Source: Marinomonas sp. SBI8L (GTDB lineage Bacteria; Pseudomonadota; Gammaproteobacteria; Pseudomonadales; Marinomonadaceae). Taken from it: a stretch of DNA of 64,000 bases. The notes under the pieces were generated by a model, which saw only the letters and a list, made by a program, of their open reading frames with translations, did no database searches and was not told the origin of the DNA. The stretch covers positions 310,001-374,000 of the forward strand of contig NZ_JSEO01000005.1 in NCBI RefSeq assembly GCF_001624705.1, read 5' to 3'. Position 1 is the first letter of the stretch. Every line of letters begins with the position of its first letter. Below are positions 17,114 to 26,081 of the stretch, piece by piece. The position numbers were made by a program, and so were the translations under genes.

Positions 17114-17887
17114 CTAAAGACGCATTTCTATGCCACGTTCAGCCATAAACTCTTTTGCTTCAGGAACAGTGTACTCCCCGAAGTGGAAGATACTTGCAGC
17201 AAGCACAGCATCCGCTTTACCTTGAATAACGCCATCAACGAGATGCTCTAGGTTACCTACACCACCAGAGGCGATCACAGGCACATGCACAGCTTCACTG
17301 ATTGCTCTAGTAACACCTAGATCAAAACCGTTTTTAGTACCGTCTCTATCCATACTAGTTAGCAAAATTTCACCAGCGCCATAATCAACCATCTTCTTAG
17401 CCCACTCAACCGCATCTAAGCCAGTTGGCTTACGGCCACCATGGGTAAATATTTCCCATTTATCTTCTTCACCTTCTTGACTCACTTTTTTTGCATCAAT
17501 TGCAACTACGATACATTGTGAACCAAAACGTTGGGCAGCTTCTCTTACAAATTCAGGATTAAACACTGCAGCAGTATTAATGCCAACCTTATCCGCTCCC
17601 GCATTCAGCATGCGACGAATGTCATCACAAGTGCGAATACCACCACCAACCGTCAAAGGAATAAATACCTGACTAGCGATGGCTTCAACCATATGAACAG
17701 TAGTCGCTCTATCATCTGAACTGGCAGTAATATCTAAAAAAGTAATCTCATCAGCACCTTGTTCATCATAACGCTTAGCGACCTCTACAGGGTCACCCGC
17801 ATCACGAATATCAAGAAACTGAACCCCTTTGACCACACGGCCATTATCAACATCTAAACAAGGGATAATACGTTTTGCTAAGCCCAT
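17114..17887 (-). CDS. hisF: Imidazole glycerol phosphate synthase, cyclase subunit
   Basis: Cyclises PRFAR with ammonia from HisH, forming imidazole glycerol phosphate and AICAR. The 257-residue (beta-alpha)8 barrel has the catalytic Asp in [15 protein letters not shown] and in VVAIDAKK, and phosphate-binding loops VGGGIRT and [14 protein letters not shown] precedes the start. It is the last gene of hisB-hisH-hisF. The 52-base gap to hisH contains no trace of hisA, which normally sits exactly there. Confidence 0.97.
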   Translation of the reverse strand: MGLAKRIIPCLDVDNGRVVKGVQFLDIRDAGDPVEVAKRYDEQGADEITFLDITASSDDRATTVHMVEAIASQVFIPLTVGGGIRTCDDIRRMLNAGADKVGINTAAVFNPEFVREAAQRFGSQCIVVAIDAKKVSQEGEEDKWEIFTHGGRKPTGLDAVEWAKKMVDYGAGEILLTSMDRDGTKNGFDLGVTRAISEAVHVPVIASGGVGNLEHLVDGVIQGKADAVLAASIFHFGEYTVPEAKEFMAERGIEMRL

Positions 17888-17939
17888 TTCGACTCCTCAA
17901 CTCTTGCTGCCGTATATTCAGGCATAATTCAAAAACAAA

Positions 17940-18602
17940 CTAAGGCTTGCCATCCCAGTTCAAAAAGTTCTTATAAAGCTGCAAACCATCTTTATGACTT
18001 TTTTCAGGGTGGAACTGAACTGCAAACACATTATCTCTTGCTAAAGCGACACAAAATTCATGGCCATAATCACAGGTCCCAGCCACTTCGCTTTTATCTT
18101 CTGGCACAACATAAAAACTGTGTACGAAGTAGAAACGTGCCTGATCAGGAATATCTTTCCATAAAGGGTGCGCAATACTTTGCTTAACCTGATTCCAACC
18201 CATGTGAGGAACTTTTAACTTACTGCCATCATAGTCTTTGTGCTCTTCACCGAAGAAAAGCGCATTGCCTGCAAAGTGATTTAAACAATCAACACCTTCA
18301 TTCTCTTCACTATGAGACATAAGGGATTGAATCCCTACACAAATCGCTAGAAATGGCTTTTCTTTCATCGCCTTTTGGATGCTTGGCACCAAACCCGTGC
18401 TGTACATTTCACCAATACAATCACGAATCGCTCCAACGCCAGGTAATAACACTCTATCTGCAGCCTCAATAACGGCTGGATCACTTGTTACTATTACCTG
18501 TGTATTCTCGTCAGCAACATGCTCTAATGCTTTTGCTACCGAGTGTAGGTTTCCCATTCCGTAATCAATGACTGCAACTGTTTTGTTACTTGCTAGTGTC
18601 AT
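17940..18602 (-). CDS. hisH: Imidazole glycerol phosphate synthase, glutaminase subunit
   Basis: Class I glutamine amidotransferase that feeds ammonia to HisF. 220 residues with the oxyanion strand LLPGVGAI, the nucleophile Cys in LAICVGIQSLM, and the catalytic His-Glu in VQFHPEKSHKDG. It lies 25 bases downstream of hisB. Confidence 0.96.
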   Translation of the reverse strand: MTLASNKTVAVIDYGMGNLHSVAKALEHVADENTQVIVTSDPAVIEAADRVLLPGVGAIRDCIGEMYSTGLVPSIQKAMKEKPFLAICVGIQSLMSHSEENEGVDCLNHFAGNALFFGEEHKDYDGSKLKVPHMGWNQVKQSIAHPLWKDIPDQARFYFVHSFYVVPEDKSEVAGTCDYGHEFCVALARDNVFAVQFHPEKSHKDGLQLYKNFLNWDGKP

Positions 18603-18627
18603 TTTTATGCCCTCTGAGCCTTACGGC

Positions 18628-19221
18628 TTATAAACAACCTTTAGTAGATGGCATTTGACCTGCCATACGCTCATCAACTTCTAGCGCCATACGTAGAGCG
18701 CGACCAAACGCTTTAAATACTGTCTCAGCTTGGTGATGAGTATTCTTACCACGTAAGTTATCAAGGTGAAGTGTCACTTGAGCATGGTTAACGAATCCAT
18801 GGAAAAACTCAGAGAAAAGATCAACATCAAAGCCGCCGACCGAGCCACGAGTAAAAGGCACGTGCATTTCTAGTCCAGCACGGCCTGAAAAGTCGATAAC
18901 CACACGAGACAAGGCTTCATCTAATGGTACATAAGCATGTCCATAGCGCTTAATACCCTTTTTATCGCCAACAGCCTGATTAAAAGCTTGGCCTAGGGTA
19001 ATGCCTAGATCTTCTACCGTGTGATGGGCATCAATATGTAAATCACCAACTGCATGGATATCCAAATCAATCAAACCATGTCGTGCAACTTGATCTAACA
19101 TATGATCTAAAAAAGGCACACCTGTTTCACAGTTAAATTTACCTGTTCCATCTAGGTTAATACTTACCTTAATTTGTGTTTCAAGCGTATTACGCTCAAC
19201 ACTAGCGATCCGATCTGACAT
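18628..19221 (-). CDS. hisB: Imidazoleglycerol-phosphate dehydratase
   Basis: Dehydrates imidazole glycerol phosphate to imidazole acetol phosphate. I place the start at the internal Met ([12 protein letters not shown]) because GGAGAG lies about nine bases upstream. The resulting 197 residues match the monofunctional HisB of pseudomonads; the open frame to 19347 adds 42 residues with no counterpart. Metal-binding motifs are HHTVEDLGI and [13 protein letters not shown]. There is no N-terminal phosphatase domain, unlike E. coli. It leads the hisB-hisH-hisF group. Confidence 0.95.
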   Translation of the reverse strand: MSDRIASVERNTLETQIKVSINLDGTGKFNCETGVPFLDHMLDQVARHGLIDLDIHAVGDLHIDAHHTVEDLGITLGQAFNQAVGDKKGIKRYGHAYVPLDEALSRVVIDFSGRAGLEMHVPFTRGSVGGFDVDLFSEFFHGFVNHAQVTLHLDNLRGKNTHHQAETVFKAFGRALRMALEVDERMAGQMPSTKGCL

Positions 19222-19518
19222 AGGAATTACTCTCCTGGCATTGTTGGTATTGGCTGAATCAATAAAAATAAAAGACTTCTCTCTAGACTCACTAAGAGGG
19301 TGCAACTCATACGGACTGACGTAACGAGTAAGCTGAACGACTTTCAAATTTGCATAGGATCTCGATTATATACTCAAAATGCCGCTAAAAGCAGTTATAT
19401 AAAGGAATTAAACGGGAAATTAAACCAACTTTATTTGCATATATTAAGTTCTACTTTAAGGAAGCTATGAATAAGCACTCCCGTCTCAGCGTGTAGATAA
19501 AAGCCGCTAGATTTATGA

Positions 19519-19791
19519 CGAGGGGCGAAACTTAATAGCTATTCTATTGATAAGGCCCTCAACGTAAATATAGGGCTTTTAGGTCACGCCCTCCGGGTCT
19601 TTGAAGAATACTTAAACGGCATATCAGAAAAAGCGTCATTCTGTGTTAGCTCTTCTCGAAATGTGCCTAGATTGCATCAACGTGATACCTTGTTTGACAC
19701 TTTTTTTCCATATACCTTAAAAGAGGAGACTGAGAAGAGGAGACTGATTCGAAGTTTCCTTAAGCAAAGGTTATGGCAAGCTAATTACTAG
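19519..19791 (+). pseudogene. Possible gene remnant ahead of mutY
   Basis: Ninety codons open between TGA (19516-19518) and TAG (19789-19791), without an ATG start. The translation is protein-like in places (GLLGHALRVFEEYLNG), then Arg/Lys-rich over the duplication. Removing one copy of the 14-base tandem repeat would instead end the frame at a TAA shortly after GAAGTTTCC. I do not recognise the family, and it may be non-coding. Confidence 0.25.
19721..19748 (+). repeat. 14-base tandem duplication
   Basis: AAGAGGAGACTGAG followed directly by AAGAGGAGACTGAT: two copies, 13 of 14 bases identical. The unit is not a multiple of three, as tolerated only in non-coding or dead sequence. Confidence 0.9.
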
Positions 19792-19829
19792 TGATATCAT
19801 GCCGCCACCTTTATTTAAGTGACACAAAA

Positions 19830-20879
19830 ATGCAGCCTATCGATAATTTTGCAGACAGAGTTTTAACTTGGTTTGATCAACATGGACGCAAAGATCTTCC
19901 GTGGCAAATGGATAAAACGCCTTACCGGGTCTGGATTTCAGAAATTATGTTACAACAGACTCAAGTAGTGACTGTTATTCCCTATTATCAGAAATTCATG
20001 ACAAGCTTTCCGGATGTATATCATCTTGCTGATGCCCCAGAAGATGAAGTGCTCGCTCACTGGAGTGGTTTAGGCTATTACGCTCGCGCCAGAAACCTTC
20101 ATAAAGCAGCGAAAGTGCTGGCTAATGAGCTTGATGGCACTTTTCCGGCAAGCTTAGAAGGCGTATGTGAACTTTCAGGTATTGGTAGATCCACGGCTGC
20201 TGCAATTCTATCTATCTCTCGTAATGAGCAAACGGCTATTTTAGATGGCAATGTTAAAAGGGTTTTAGGTCGTTTCCATGCAATCGATACTTGGCCAGGT
20301 GAAAAGAAAACCGAAAATGCCATGTGGGAGCTAGCTGAGAGCTATATGCCGGCAAAACGTTGTGGCGATTACACTCAGGCCATGATGGATTTGGGTGCCA
20401 CTCTCTGTACTCGCAGTAAGCCTCAATGTTTGCTCTGCCCTATCCAAGATGATTGCCAAGCCCTTGCCTCAGGTACACCAACAGATTACCCGATTAAAAA
20501 ACCTAAAAAGAGTATTCCAACACGACAAACAGATATGTTGGTACTACAAAACCCGGATGGAAAAGTTTTGTTAGAAAAAAGACCAAGCACAGGTATTTGG
20601 GGTGGATTGTGGAGTTTGCCTGAAAGCCAAGATGAGGCCATAACGTTAGCCACAGAGCAAAGGTTTAAAGTAACAATAGAAAACCTAAGCACTCTCACAG
20701 AGTTTCGTCATACCTTTAGCCACTATCATTTAGAGATAACGCCTTACTTAGCAAGCATTCAAGCCAGCGACGAAATAGGTGAAGATGGTAAATACAAATG
20801 GTATACATTAAAAGAAACCATGGCTTTAGGTTTACCAACGCCGGTTCGCAAAATTCTGACGCCTTTATTAGATAAATAA
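19830..20879 (+). CDS. mutY: Adenine DNA glycosylase
   Basis: Removes adenine mispaired with 8-oxoguanine. I use the ATG at 19830 (MQPIDNFADRVLTWF), which fits the family start; the frame opens with GTG at 19791. 349 residues: helix-hairpin-helix LSGIGRSTAAAIL, catalytic Asp in ILDGNVKRVLGR, and an iron-sulfur cluster C-x6-C-x2-C-x5-C in CTRSKPQCLLCPIQDDC. A C-terminal NUDIX-like domain (about 230-345) recognises 8-oxoG. yggX follows 100 bases on, the same pairing as in E. coli. Confidence 0.96.
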   Translation: MQPIDNFADRVLTWFDQHGRKDLPWQMDKTPYRVWISEIMLQQTQVVTVIPYYQKFMTSFPDVYHLADAPEDEVLAHWSGLGYYARARNLHKAAKVLANELDGTFPASLEGVCELSGIGRSTAAAILSISRNEQTAILDGNVKRVLGRFHAIDTWPGEKKTENAMWELAESYMPAKRCGDYTQAMMDLGATLCTRSKPQCLLCPIQDDCQALASGTPTDYPIKKPKKSIPTRQTDMLVLQNPDGKVLLEKRPSTGIWGGLWSLPESQDEAITLATEQRFKVTIENLSTLTEFRHTFSHYHLEITPYLASIQASDEIGEDGKYKWYTLKETMALGLPTPVRKILTPLLDK

Positions 20880-20979
20880 GGCAATGAATCAAGCCAACTT
20901 TATAGCTTGAAACTTGGGGCTAAAGCCCCATTATTAAAACATAATTCATTTTTATACGAACAAGATAAGGGCCGAGAAG

Positions 20980-21264
20980 ATGGCACAGACAGTTTTTTGC
21001 AAAAAACATCAGAAGCAGCTTGAAGGTTTAGATCGCGCACCTTTTCCCGGCCAAAAAGGAATTGATGTTCTAGAAAACATTTCAAAACAAGCCTGGCAAG
21101 AGTGGCAAGCCCTGCAAACTATGCTGATCAATGAAAAGCAACTAAACATGATGCAAGCAGACTCACGCAAATACATAATGGAGCAGATGGAAAAGTTTTT
21201 TAACAATGAAGAAACAGACAAAATTCAAGGCCATACAGATTTTGACGATATAGAAGAGCTATAA
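20980..21264 (+). CDS. yggX: Fe(2+)-trafficking protein YggX
   Basis: 94 residues. The family core QTMLINEKQLNMM and the N-terminal VFCKKHQKQLEGL with its conserved Cys are present. YggX protects iron-sulfur clusters and handles labile iron. It lies directly after mutY, itself an iron-sulfur enzyme, and is probably co-transcribed with it. A strong palindromic terminator follows. Confidence 0.95.
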   Translation: MAQTVFCKKHQKQLEGLDRAPFPGQKGIDVLENISKQAWQEWQALQTMLINEKQLNMMQADSRKYIMEQMEKFFNNEETDKIQGHTDFDDIEEL

Positions 21265-21289
21265 AACTTAAATCCGTAATAACAGACAC

Positions 21290-21326
21290 AAAAAAGCCGC
21301 GATTAATATTAATCGCGGCTTTTTTT
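21290..21326. terminator. Bidirectional terminator between yggX and engB
   Basis: The perfect palindrome AGCCGCGATTAAT / ATTAATCGCGGCT (21295-21320) is flanked by an A run on the left and seven T on the right. It serves both convergent genes. Confidence 0.92.
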
Positions 21327-21341
21327 ATAGCTTCTACAGAA

Positions 21342-21977
21342 TTACTCTGCTTCAGGCTCAATAAACAATTCTAGATTTAGCCAAGTTGCTAATTTCAATC
21401 TAAGCTCATCAATACCATCGCCATTCAAACCGGAGAAAGTTTGTACAGTCCCTATTACCTCTAAATCTTTAAGAGCTTTAGCCACTTGCAACTTAGTTGA
21501 TTTTGCAGGACCACGCTTTAACTTATCAGATTTAGTCAAAATCACATGAACTTGCATTTTATTAGACTTAGCCCAGTCCAACATCATGTGGTCAAACTCT
21601 TTTAAAGGGTGACGTATATCCATAACCAAAACGACACCAGCCAAAGAGCGGCGATTCATTAGGTAGTCTTGCATATGCGCTTGCCACTTCATTTTCATGG
21701 CAACAGGTACTTTCGCAAAGCCGTAACCTGGCAAATCTATTAGACGACGATCTTCAACATTTAGCCCAAAACAGTTAATCAACTGGGTACGTCCCGGCGT
21801 TTTCGAAGTACGCGCCAGTTTCTTCTGATCAGTTAAGGTATTTAGGGCAGTTGATTTACCCGCATTAGATCTTCCCGCGAAGGCAACTTCTAAACCTTGG
21901 TCAACTGGGCATTGGGATAATTTCTCAGCACTTTTAATAAAATGAGCCGAGCGAAAAATGGAATCAAAGGGTGTCAT
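21342..21977 (-). CDS. engB: Ribosome biogenesis GTP-binding protein EngB/YsxC
   Basis: Essential small GTPase acting in 50S subunit assembly. P-loop [12 protein letters not shown], switch region [20 protein letters not shown] for G3, and LTKSDKLKR for G4. I use the ATG at 21977 ([13 protein letters not shown]), giving 211 residues and the same distance to the P-loop as in E. coli YihA. A GTG at 22016 is possible, but it would overlap the -35 of the divergent cytochrome gene. Confidence 0.94.
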   Translation of the reverse strand: MTPFDSIFRSAHFIKSAEKLSQCPVDQGLEVAFAGRSNAGKSTALNTLTDQKKLARTSKTPGRTQLINCFGLNVEDRRLIDLPGYGFAKVPVAMKMKWQAHMQDYLMNRRSLAGVVLVMDIRHPLKEFDHMMLDWAKSNKMQVHVILTKSDKLKRGPAKSTKLQVAKALKDLEVIGTVQTFSGLNGDGIDELRLKLATWLNLELFIEPEAE

Positions 21978-22011
21978 ATACTTGATATTCGTCAATAGAG
22001 TAGGATTAGCG

Positions 22012-22040
22012 TTCACGTTTTACATCTGGTTGTATATAAT
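22012..22040 (+). promoter_or_regulatory. Sigma-70 type promoter of the cytochrome c4 gene
   Basis: TTCACG (22012-22017), 17 bases, then a perfect TATAAT (22035-22040). Transcription would begin near 22047, exactly where the outer inverted-repeat arm of the leader begins. Confidence 0.6.
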
Positions 22041-22045
22041 GCCTG

Positions 22046-22119
22046 CTAATTTGCTTATTTACCATGTTTAAACTAGTTAAACATGCTGGAAAATCTGGTT
22101 TAATAGGCGGGCAAATTAG
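22046..22119 (+). other. Nested inverted repeats in the cytochrome c4 leader
   Basis: Outer arms CTAATTTGC (22046-22054) and GCAAATTAG (22111-22119) enclose an inner hairpin CATGTTTAA (22063-22071) / TTAAACATG (22077-22085). A further GTGAC (22123-22127) / GTCAC (22148-22152) pair follows. Together they form a folded 5' leader of about 135 bases before the start at 22181. Confidence 0.5.
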
Positions 22120-22180
22120 GTGGTGACTCTACTCGCCAGGTAAAGTCGTCACATTTTGATTGGATTGTCAGGGGCAGCGA

Positions 22181-22783
22181 ATGAAAAAAGTACTAATTGG
22201 TATGTTGGTCGCAATGGGGGCATCTTCTGCCGCAGTAGCGCAAGGTAACCCAGAAGCGGGTAAAGAATTGACGACTGTTTGTGCAGCATGTCATGGTGCG
22301 GATGGTAATAGCGCACTTGCCAACTTTCCTAAATTAGCAGGTCAACAAGAAGGTTACCTACTAAAGCAACTTAAAGACATCAAATCTGGCTCACGTCCTG
22401 TGACAGAGATGACTGGCTTGTTAGATGGTTACAACAACCAAAACCTAAGTGACATTGCAGCATACTTTGCTAGCAACCCAGTGGTTACTGGTCAGGCAGA
22501 TCCAGAGCTTGTTGAAGCTGGTAAAGCGGTTTACCGTACAGGTAACCCAAAAACTGGCGTTCCTGCTTGTATGGCATGCCACGGTCCAGCAGGTAAAGGC
22601 CTAGGTTCAGCAGCATTTCCTGCACTTGCAGGTCAACACGCAGACTACACTGCAGCTCAGTTGAAGAAATTCCAAAGCAACGAGCGTGTAAATGACCCAG
22701 CTAAAATCATGCAAGATATCGCATTCAAAATGAATGATCGCGAAATCAAAGCGGTTTCTAGCTACATTCAAGGTTTGTACTAG
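22181..22783 (+). CDS. Cytochrome c4, dihaem c-type
   Basis: A 200-residue periplasmic electron carrier with two homologous domains. Signal peptide MKKVLIGMLVAMGASSAAVA, then haem sites CAACH (about residue 35-39) and CMACH (about 130-134), each followed by a Met-containing ligand region. The start at 22181 is preceded by GGGG; the frame extends to 22160 without a ribosome site. Cytochrome c4 feeds electrons to terminal oxidases. It lies upstream of dsbA, as in Pseudomonas, and ends at a strong terminator. Confidence 0.95.
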   Translation: MKKVLIGMLVAMGASSAAVAQGNPEAGKELTTVCAACHGADGNSALANFPKLAGQQEGYLLKQLKDIKSGSRPVTEMTGLLDGYNNQNLSDIAAYFASNPVVTGQADPELVEAGKAVYRTGNPKTGVPACMACHGPAGKGLGSAAFPALAGQHADYTAAQLKKFQSNERVNDPAKIMQDIAFKMNDREIKAVSSYIQGLY

Positions 22784-22842
22784 TGGAATCCAAACCTAAC
22801 TCAAACCTCTGAGTGAGTGCATTACTACAGAGGCTTGAGACT

Positions 22843-22870
22843 AAAAAAACCTCCACGTGGAGGTTTTTTT
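22843..22870 (+). terminator. Rho-independent terminator after cytochrome c4
   Basis: The perfect palindrome ACCTCCAC / GTGGAGGT is flanked by seven A and seven T. Confidence 0.92.
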
Positions 22871-22985
22871 GTATTTTTCCAACATTCGAATGAACTTTTG
22901 TTTGCTAGCGGAATCCTAACTTACTGCTTGCAACCTTATTGGCATAGACATGCCCCTAGTTTTTTCTAATACATAGGATGATTTC

Positions 22986-23615
22986 ATGAAAAAGATCTTA
23001 ATCACTTTAGCTGTATTACTATGCTTACCTGCATCTTTATTGGCAGCTGACTATAGTCCGGGGAACGGCTATACACTGATTAAAAACCCTGTACGTACTG
23101 CAAACCCAAACAAAATAGAAGTTGTTGAGATTTTTTGGTACGGATGCCCACACTGTTTCAGCCTTGAACCTGTTACTCAAGCTTGGAGCAAGAACATCGC
23201 AGACGATGTAGATTTTAAGTTTATGCCTGCTGTTTTCGGTCGTAGCTGGCAAGCTCAAGCTAAAGCTTATTACGTTTCAGAACTGTTGGGTTTACAAGAA
23301 AAAACACATGGCGCAATATTTAATGCAATTCATCTAGACAAACGTAGGCTAAACTCTGAAGATAAACTTGCTGAGTTCTTCACTCAATTCGGAGTAAGTG
23401 AAGCTAACTTTAAAAAGCAATTTAACTCATTTGCAGTAAATAGCCGTCTGTCACAAGCTGATGCAAAAATCAGAGCTTACGGCGCACGTGGTGTTCCAGG
23501 TTTAATCGTAAACGGAAAATACCTAGTCACAGCGCAATCTGCAGGTGGTAATAATAAAATTTATAGCGTGGTTGATTTCTTGATCGAACAAGAACGCCAA
23601 ACTATGAAAAATTAA
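22986..23615 (+). CDS. dsbA: Thiol:disulfide interchange protein DsbA
   Basis: Periplasmic oxidase that introduces disulfides into exported proteins. Signal peptide of about 20 residues (ILITLAVLLCLPASLLAA), the active site FWYGCPHCFSLEP, and the cis-proline loop ARGVPGLIVNGKY. 209 residues, normal for the family. AGGATG precedes the start. A GGDEF cyclase gene follows 14 bases later, the same pairing as dsbA1-dgcP in Pseudomonas. Confidence 0.96.
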   Translation: MKKILITLAVLLCLPASLLAADYSPGNGYTLIKNPVRTANPNKIEVVEIFWYGCPHCFSLEPVTQAWSKNIADDVDFKFMPAVFGRSWQAQAKAYYVSELLGLQEKTHGAIFNAIHLDKRRLNSEDKLAEFFTQFGVSEANFKKQFNSFAVNSRLSQADAKIRAYGARGVPGLIVNGKYLVTAQSAGGNNKIYSVVDFLIEQERQTMKN

Positions 23616-23629
23616 TTAAGCGAGGCCCA

Positions 23630-25144
23630 ATGCCTGATCCATCTAGTGATAACCTTGTCGAAGCCTTACGGAAGGCCGTTTCTAGAACAAGTATGATGGC
23701 TGAGGGCATGGACCCTGAGCTAGATAAAACATTAGCTCAAATCAGGCGTACAATTTCTGGTGAGGCGGACGAAAATGATGTTCGCCTCGCTTTGAAAGAA
23801 GCTGAACCAAGGTTAATCGCTGCAGATAAATCAAGAGCAGAAAGAGCCAAACTATTTAAAGACAGCTTGTTGGATCTCATCGAGTCGTTAAATAGCCTGC
23901 CAAATCATCATATCCCTAATCAAAAAAAGAGCGCGTTAGAAACCAACATTCGCTCTCACTGGCAAAGTAGTTACCAATGGCCCGCTCTTTTAGCAGAGTT
24001 TTTAATCCTAACTAAAGCGACCTTTAATCAAGAGGCTGTCAAAAAACGTTCTTTTTTCAGTCGCCTTTTTGCCAAAGAAGAAACAAAATCTGAAAAGTCC
24101 GAACAGGACGTCGTTAACGATATCTCGCGCACTCTATTAAACTTGTTAGGCAATTTGGCACTTCCAATCGAATACGATGAACAAGTAAGCGAACTTAAGT
24201 CTTTGCTTGAACAGGAAAAGAAACTTCAAATTGTGCCGCAGATATTATCTGAAAGTATTAATTTAACTATGATAGCGCTAGGCTCATCTCAGCAAGAGCT
24301 AACCTCTTACCTAGGCAAGCTAAATAAACAACTAGCTTCAATTAACATCAGTGTTGGCAATAGTTATAAGGCGCAAAAAACGCTTTCTACCCATAGGGAA
24401 AGCTTTAATGACAAGATTCAGCAGCAAGTAAGTGAAACCTCTACCGCCGTTGATGAAGCTGACAACCTTACCGAATTACAGAAACTCATATCTGTGCGTT
24501 TAGATAATATTTCTAACACCATGACTGAGTATCAAAAGCAAATGATAGAGCAAGAGAAAACTGCCACTCAATCTATCACTCAGCTCAGACAAAAAGTCTC
24601 CAAGATGGAGAAAGACAGTTCAAACTTACGAATAAACCTGCAACAAAAAATTGCACAAGCAACTACAGATACTGTTACTAACCTGCCTAACCGTAGCGCT
24701 TACCAAGACACTATCATGCCCATGTGTCAGCTAGCGCAAAAGAGCAAAAAGCCTCTAATATTAGGCGTGTTCGACATAGACCACTTCAAAAATGTGAACG
24801 ACACCTGGGGTCACCTAGCTGGTGATAAAGTTTTAAATCTATTACCTCGACAGCTAAAAAACGTCCTTTCAGAAAAAGACATGGTGTTCCGTTATGGTGG
24901 TGAAGAGTTCGTATTTCTGCTCCCTAATTGCAACCTCTCGGATGCTAAAAACAAAGCAGAAGCCATTCGTGATGCCGTTGAAAAGATGCCATTCAACGTT
25001 AACGGTGAACCTGTACCTATTACTATCTCGATAGGCATAGCTCAACTAGCTACGGGTGAGTCTCACGAAGCCTTATTTGAGCGAGCTGACAAACTGCTTT
25101 ATCAAGCTAAGAGTGCAGGCAGAAACAGAGTGATTAGTGAGTAA
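23630..25144 (+). CDS. Cytosolic diguanylate cyclase (GGDEF), DgcP-like
   Basis: 504 residues with no membrane segment. The N-terminal 340 residues are helical and charged, with a coiled coil (about 190-345) that should dimerise the enzyme. The C-terminal GGDEF domain (about 345-504) shows FDIDHFKNVNDTWGHLAGD and the active site RYGGEEFVFLLP, so it should make c-di-GMP from two GTP. The inhibitory I-site RxxD is replaced by SEKD, so product inhibition by that site is unlikely. Its position directly after dsbA matches P. aeruginosa dgcP. Co-transcription with dsbA is likely from the 14-base gap. Confidence 0.9.
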   Translation: MPDPSSDNLVEALRKAVSRTSMMAEGMDPELDKTLAQIRRTISGEADENDVRLALKEAEPRLIAADKSRAERAKLFKDSLLDLIESLNSLPNHHIPNQKKSALETNIRSHWQSSYQWPALLAEFLILTKATFNQEAVKKRSFFSRLFAKEETKSEKSEQDVVNDISRTLLNLLGNLALPIEYDEQVSELKSLLEQEKKLQIVPQILSESINLTMIALGSSQQELTSYLGKLNKQLASINISVGNSYKAQKTLSTHRESFNDKIQQQVSETSTAVDEADNLTELQKLISVRLDNISNTMTEYQKQMIEQEKTATQSITQLRQKVSKMEKDSSNLRINLQQKIAQATTDTVTNLPNRSAYQDTIMPMCQLAQKSKKPLILGVFDIDHFKNVNDTWGHLAGDKVLNLLPRQLKNVLSEKDMVFRYGGEEFVFLLPNCNLSDAKNKAEAIRDAVEKMPFNVNGEPVPITISIGIAQLATGESHEALFERADKLLYQAKSAGRNRVISE

Positions 25145-25323
25145 CTCTGTTTTGTCAAAAATCTAATAATAATTATGTGAGATCAATAGAGTTTTTACTC
25201 ATAGATCTTCATAATAGCCTTATATTTTAACCTTTAGCCGTCTTCTTCGTTTCACTTTATTAGTCAAACATGCAAAAGCGGAATACTAGTCACCCTTAAG
25301 ATTAGGGTTTAGGACACATTTTC

Positions 25324-26079
25324 ATGCAAGATCAACACGACAAAACGACACACTTTGGCTTTCAAGAAATTCCAGTTGATGAAAAAGTCGACGCCGTAGC
25401 CAAGGTTTTTCATTCTGTAGCGGCAAAGTACGACATCATGAATGACCTTATGTCTGGTGGTATTCATCGCTTATGGAAGATGCATACGATCAACCAGTCA
25501 GGTGTTCGTTCAGGTAACAAGGTACTAGACATCGCAGGCGGCACTGGCGATTTGACCCTTAAGTTCTCCCGCATTGTCGGCTCTCAAGGTAAAGTTGTTT
25601 TAGCTGATATCAATGACTCCATGCTAAAAGTAGGTCGTGACAAGCTGGCTAATCGAGGCGTTGTAGGTAATGTTGAATTCGTTCAAGCCAACGCTGAAGC
25701 CCTGCCTTTTCCCGATAACACCTTCGACTGTATCACTATTGCATTTGGCCTTCGTAACGTAACAAATAAAGATGCTGCCATTGCTTCTATGTATCGTGTC
25801 TTGAAGCCAGGTGGTCGTCTTCTCATTCTTGAGTTCTCAAAGCCTGAATCTGAATGTCTGTCCAATATTTATGATCAGTACTCTTTCCGTTTATTACCTA
25901 TGATGGGCAAGCTCATTGCCAATGATTCAGAAAGCTATCGTTACTTAGCAGAATCTATCCGCATGCACCCAGATCAAGAAACACTAAAAGGCATGATGGA
26001 TGATGTAGGTTTTGAGCGCACTAGCTACCAAAATATGACAGGTGGCATAGTTGCACTTCACAAGGGATTTAAGCTGTAA
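25324..26079 (+). CDS. ubiE: Ubiquinone/menaquinone C-methyltransferase
   Basis: SAM-dependent C-methylation of the quinone ring. 251 residues, with [21 protein letters not shown], the SAM motif [16 protein letters not shown], and the UbiE signature [24 protein letters not shown]. ubiB begins two bases after its stop codon, so the two are coupled. In E. coli and Pseudomonas, ubiJ lies between them; it is absent here. Confidence 0.97.
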   Translation: MQDQHDKTTHFGFQEIPVDEKVDAVAKVFHSVAAKYDIMNDLMSGGIHRLWKMHTINQSGVRSGNKVLDIAGGTGDLTLKFSRIVGSQGKVVLADINDSMLKVGRDKLANRGVVGNVEFVQANAEALPFPDNTFDCITIAFGLRNVTNKDAAIASMYRVLKPGGRLLILEFSKPESECLSNIYDQYSFRLLPMMGKLIANDSESYRYLAESIRMHPDQETLKGMMDDVGFERTSYQNMTGGIVALHKGFKL

Positions 26080-26081
26080 AA

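Larger units (their letters stand above)
19222..19829. other. 608-base stretch without a recognised gene (hisB-mutY)
   Basis: It carries the hisB promoter side at the left. At 19467 an ATG behind AAGGA opens a nine-codon frame that stops at a TAG. From 19519 to 19791 a 90-codon frame is open on the plus strand but has no ATG. Within it, a 14-base tandem duplication (19721-19734 and 19735-19748) shifts the frame. I cannot match the translation to a family. A decayed gene is the most economical reading. Confidence 0.5.

Noticed and set aside
19222-19347. 42-residue N-terminal extension of hisB
   Set aside because: The ribosome site GGAGAG and the family length point to the internal ATG at 19221.
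19467-19496. Nine-codon leader peptide (MNKHSRLSV) with a good ribosome site
   Set aside because: No run of regulatory codons and no attenuator hairpin with a T tail before mutY; kept only as part of the odd region.
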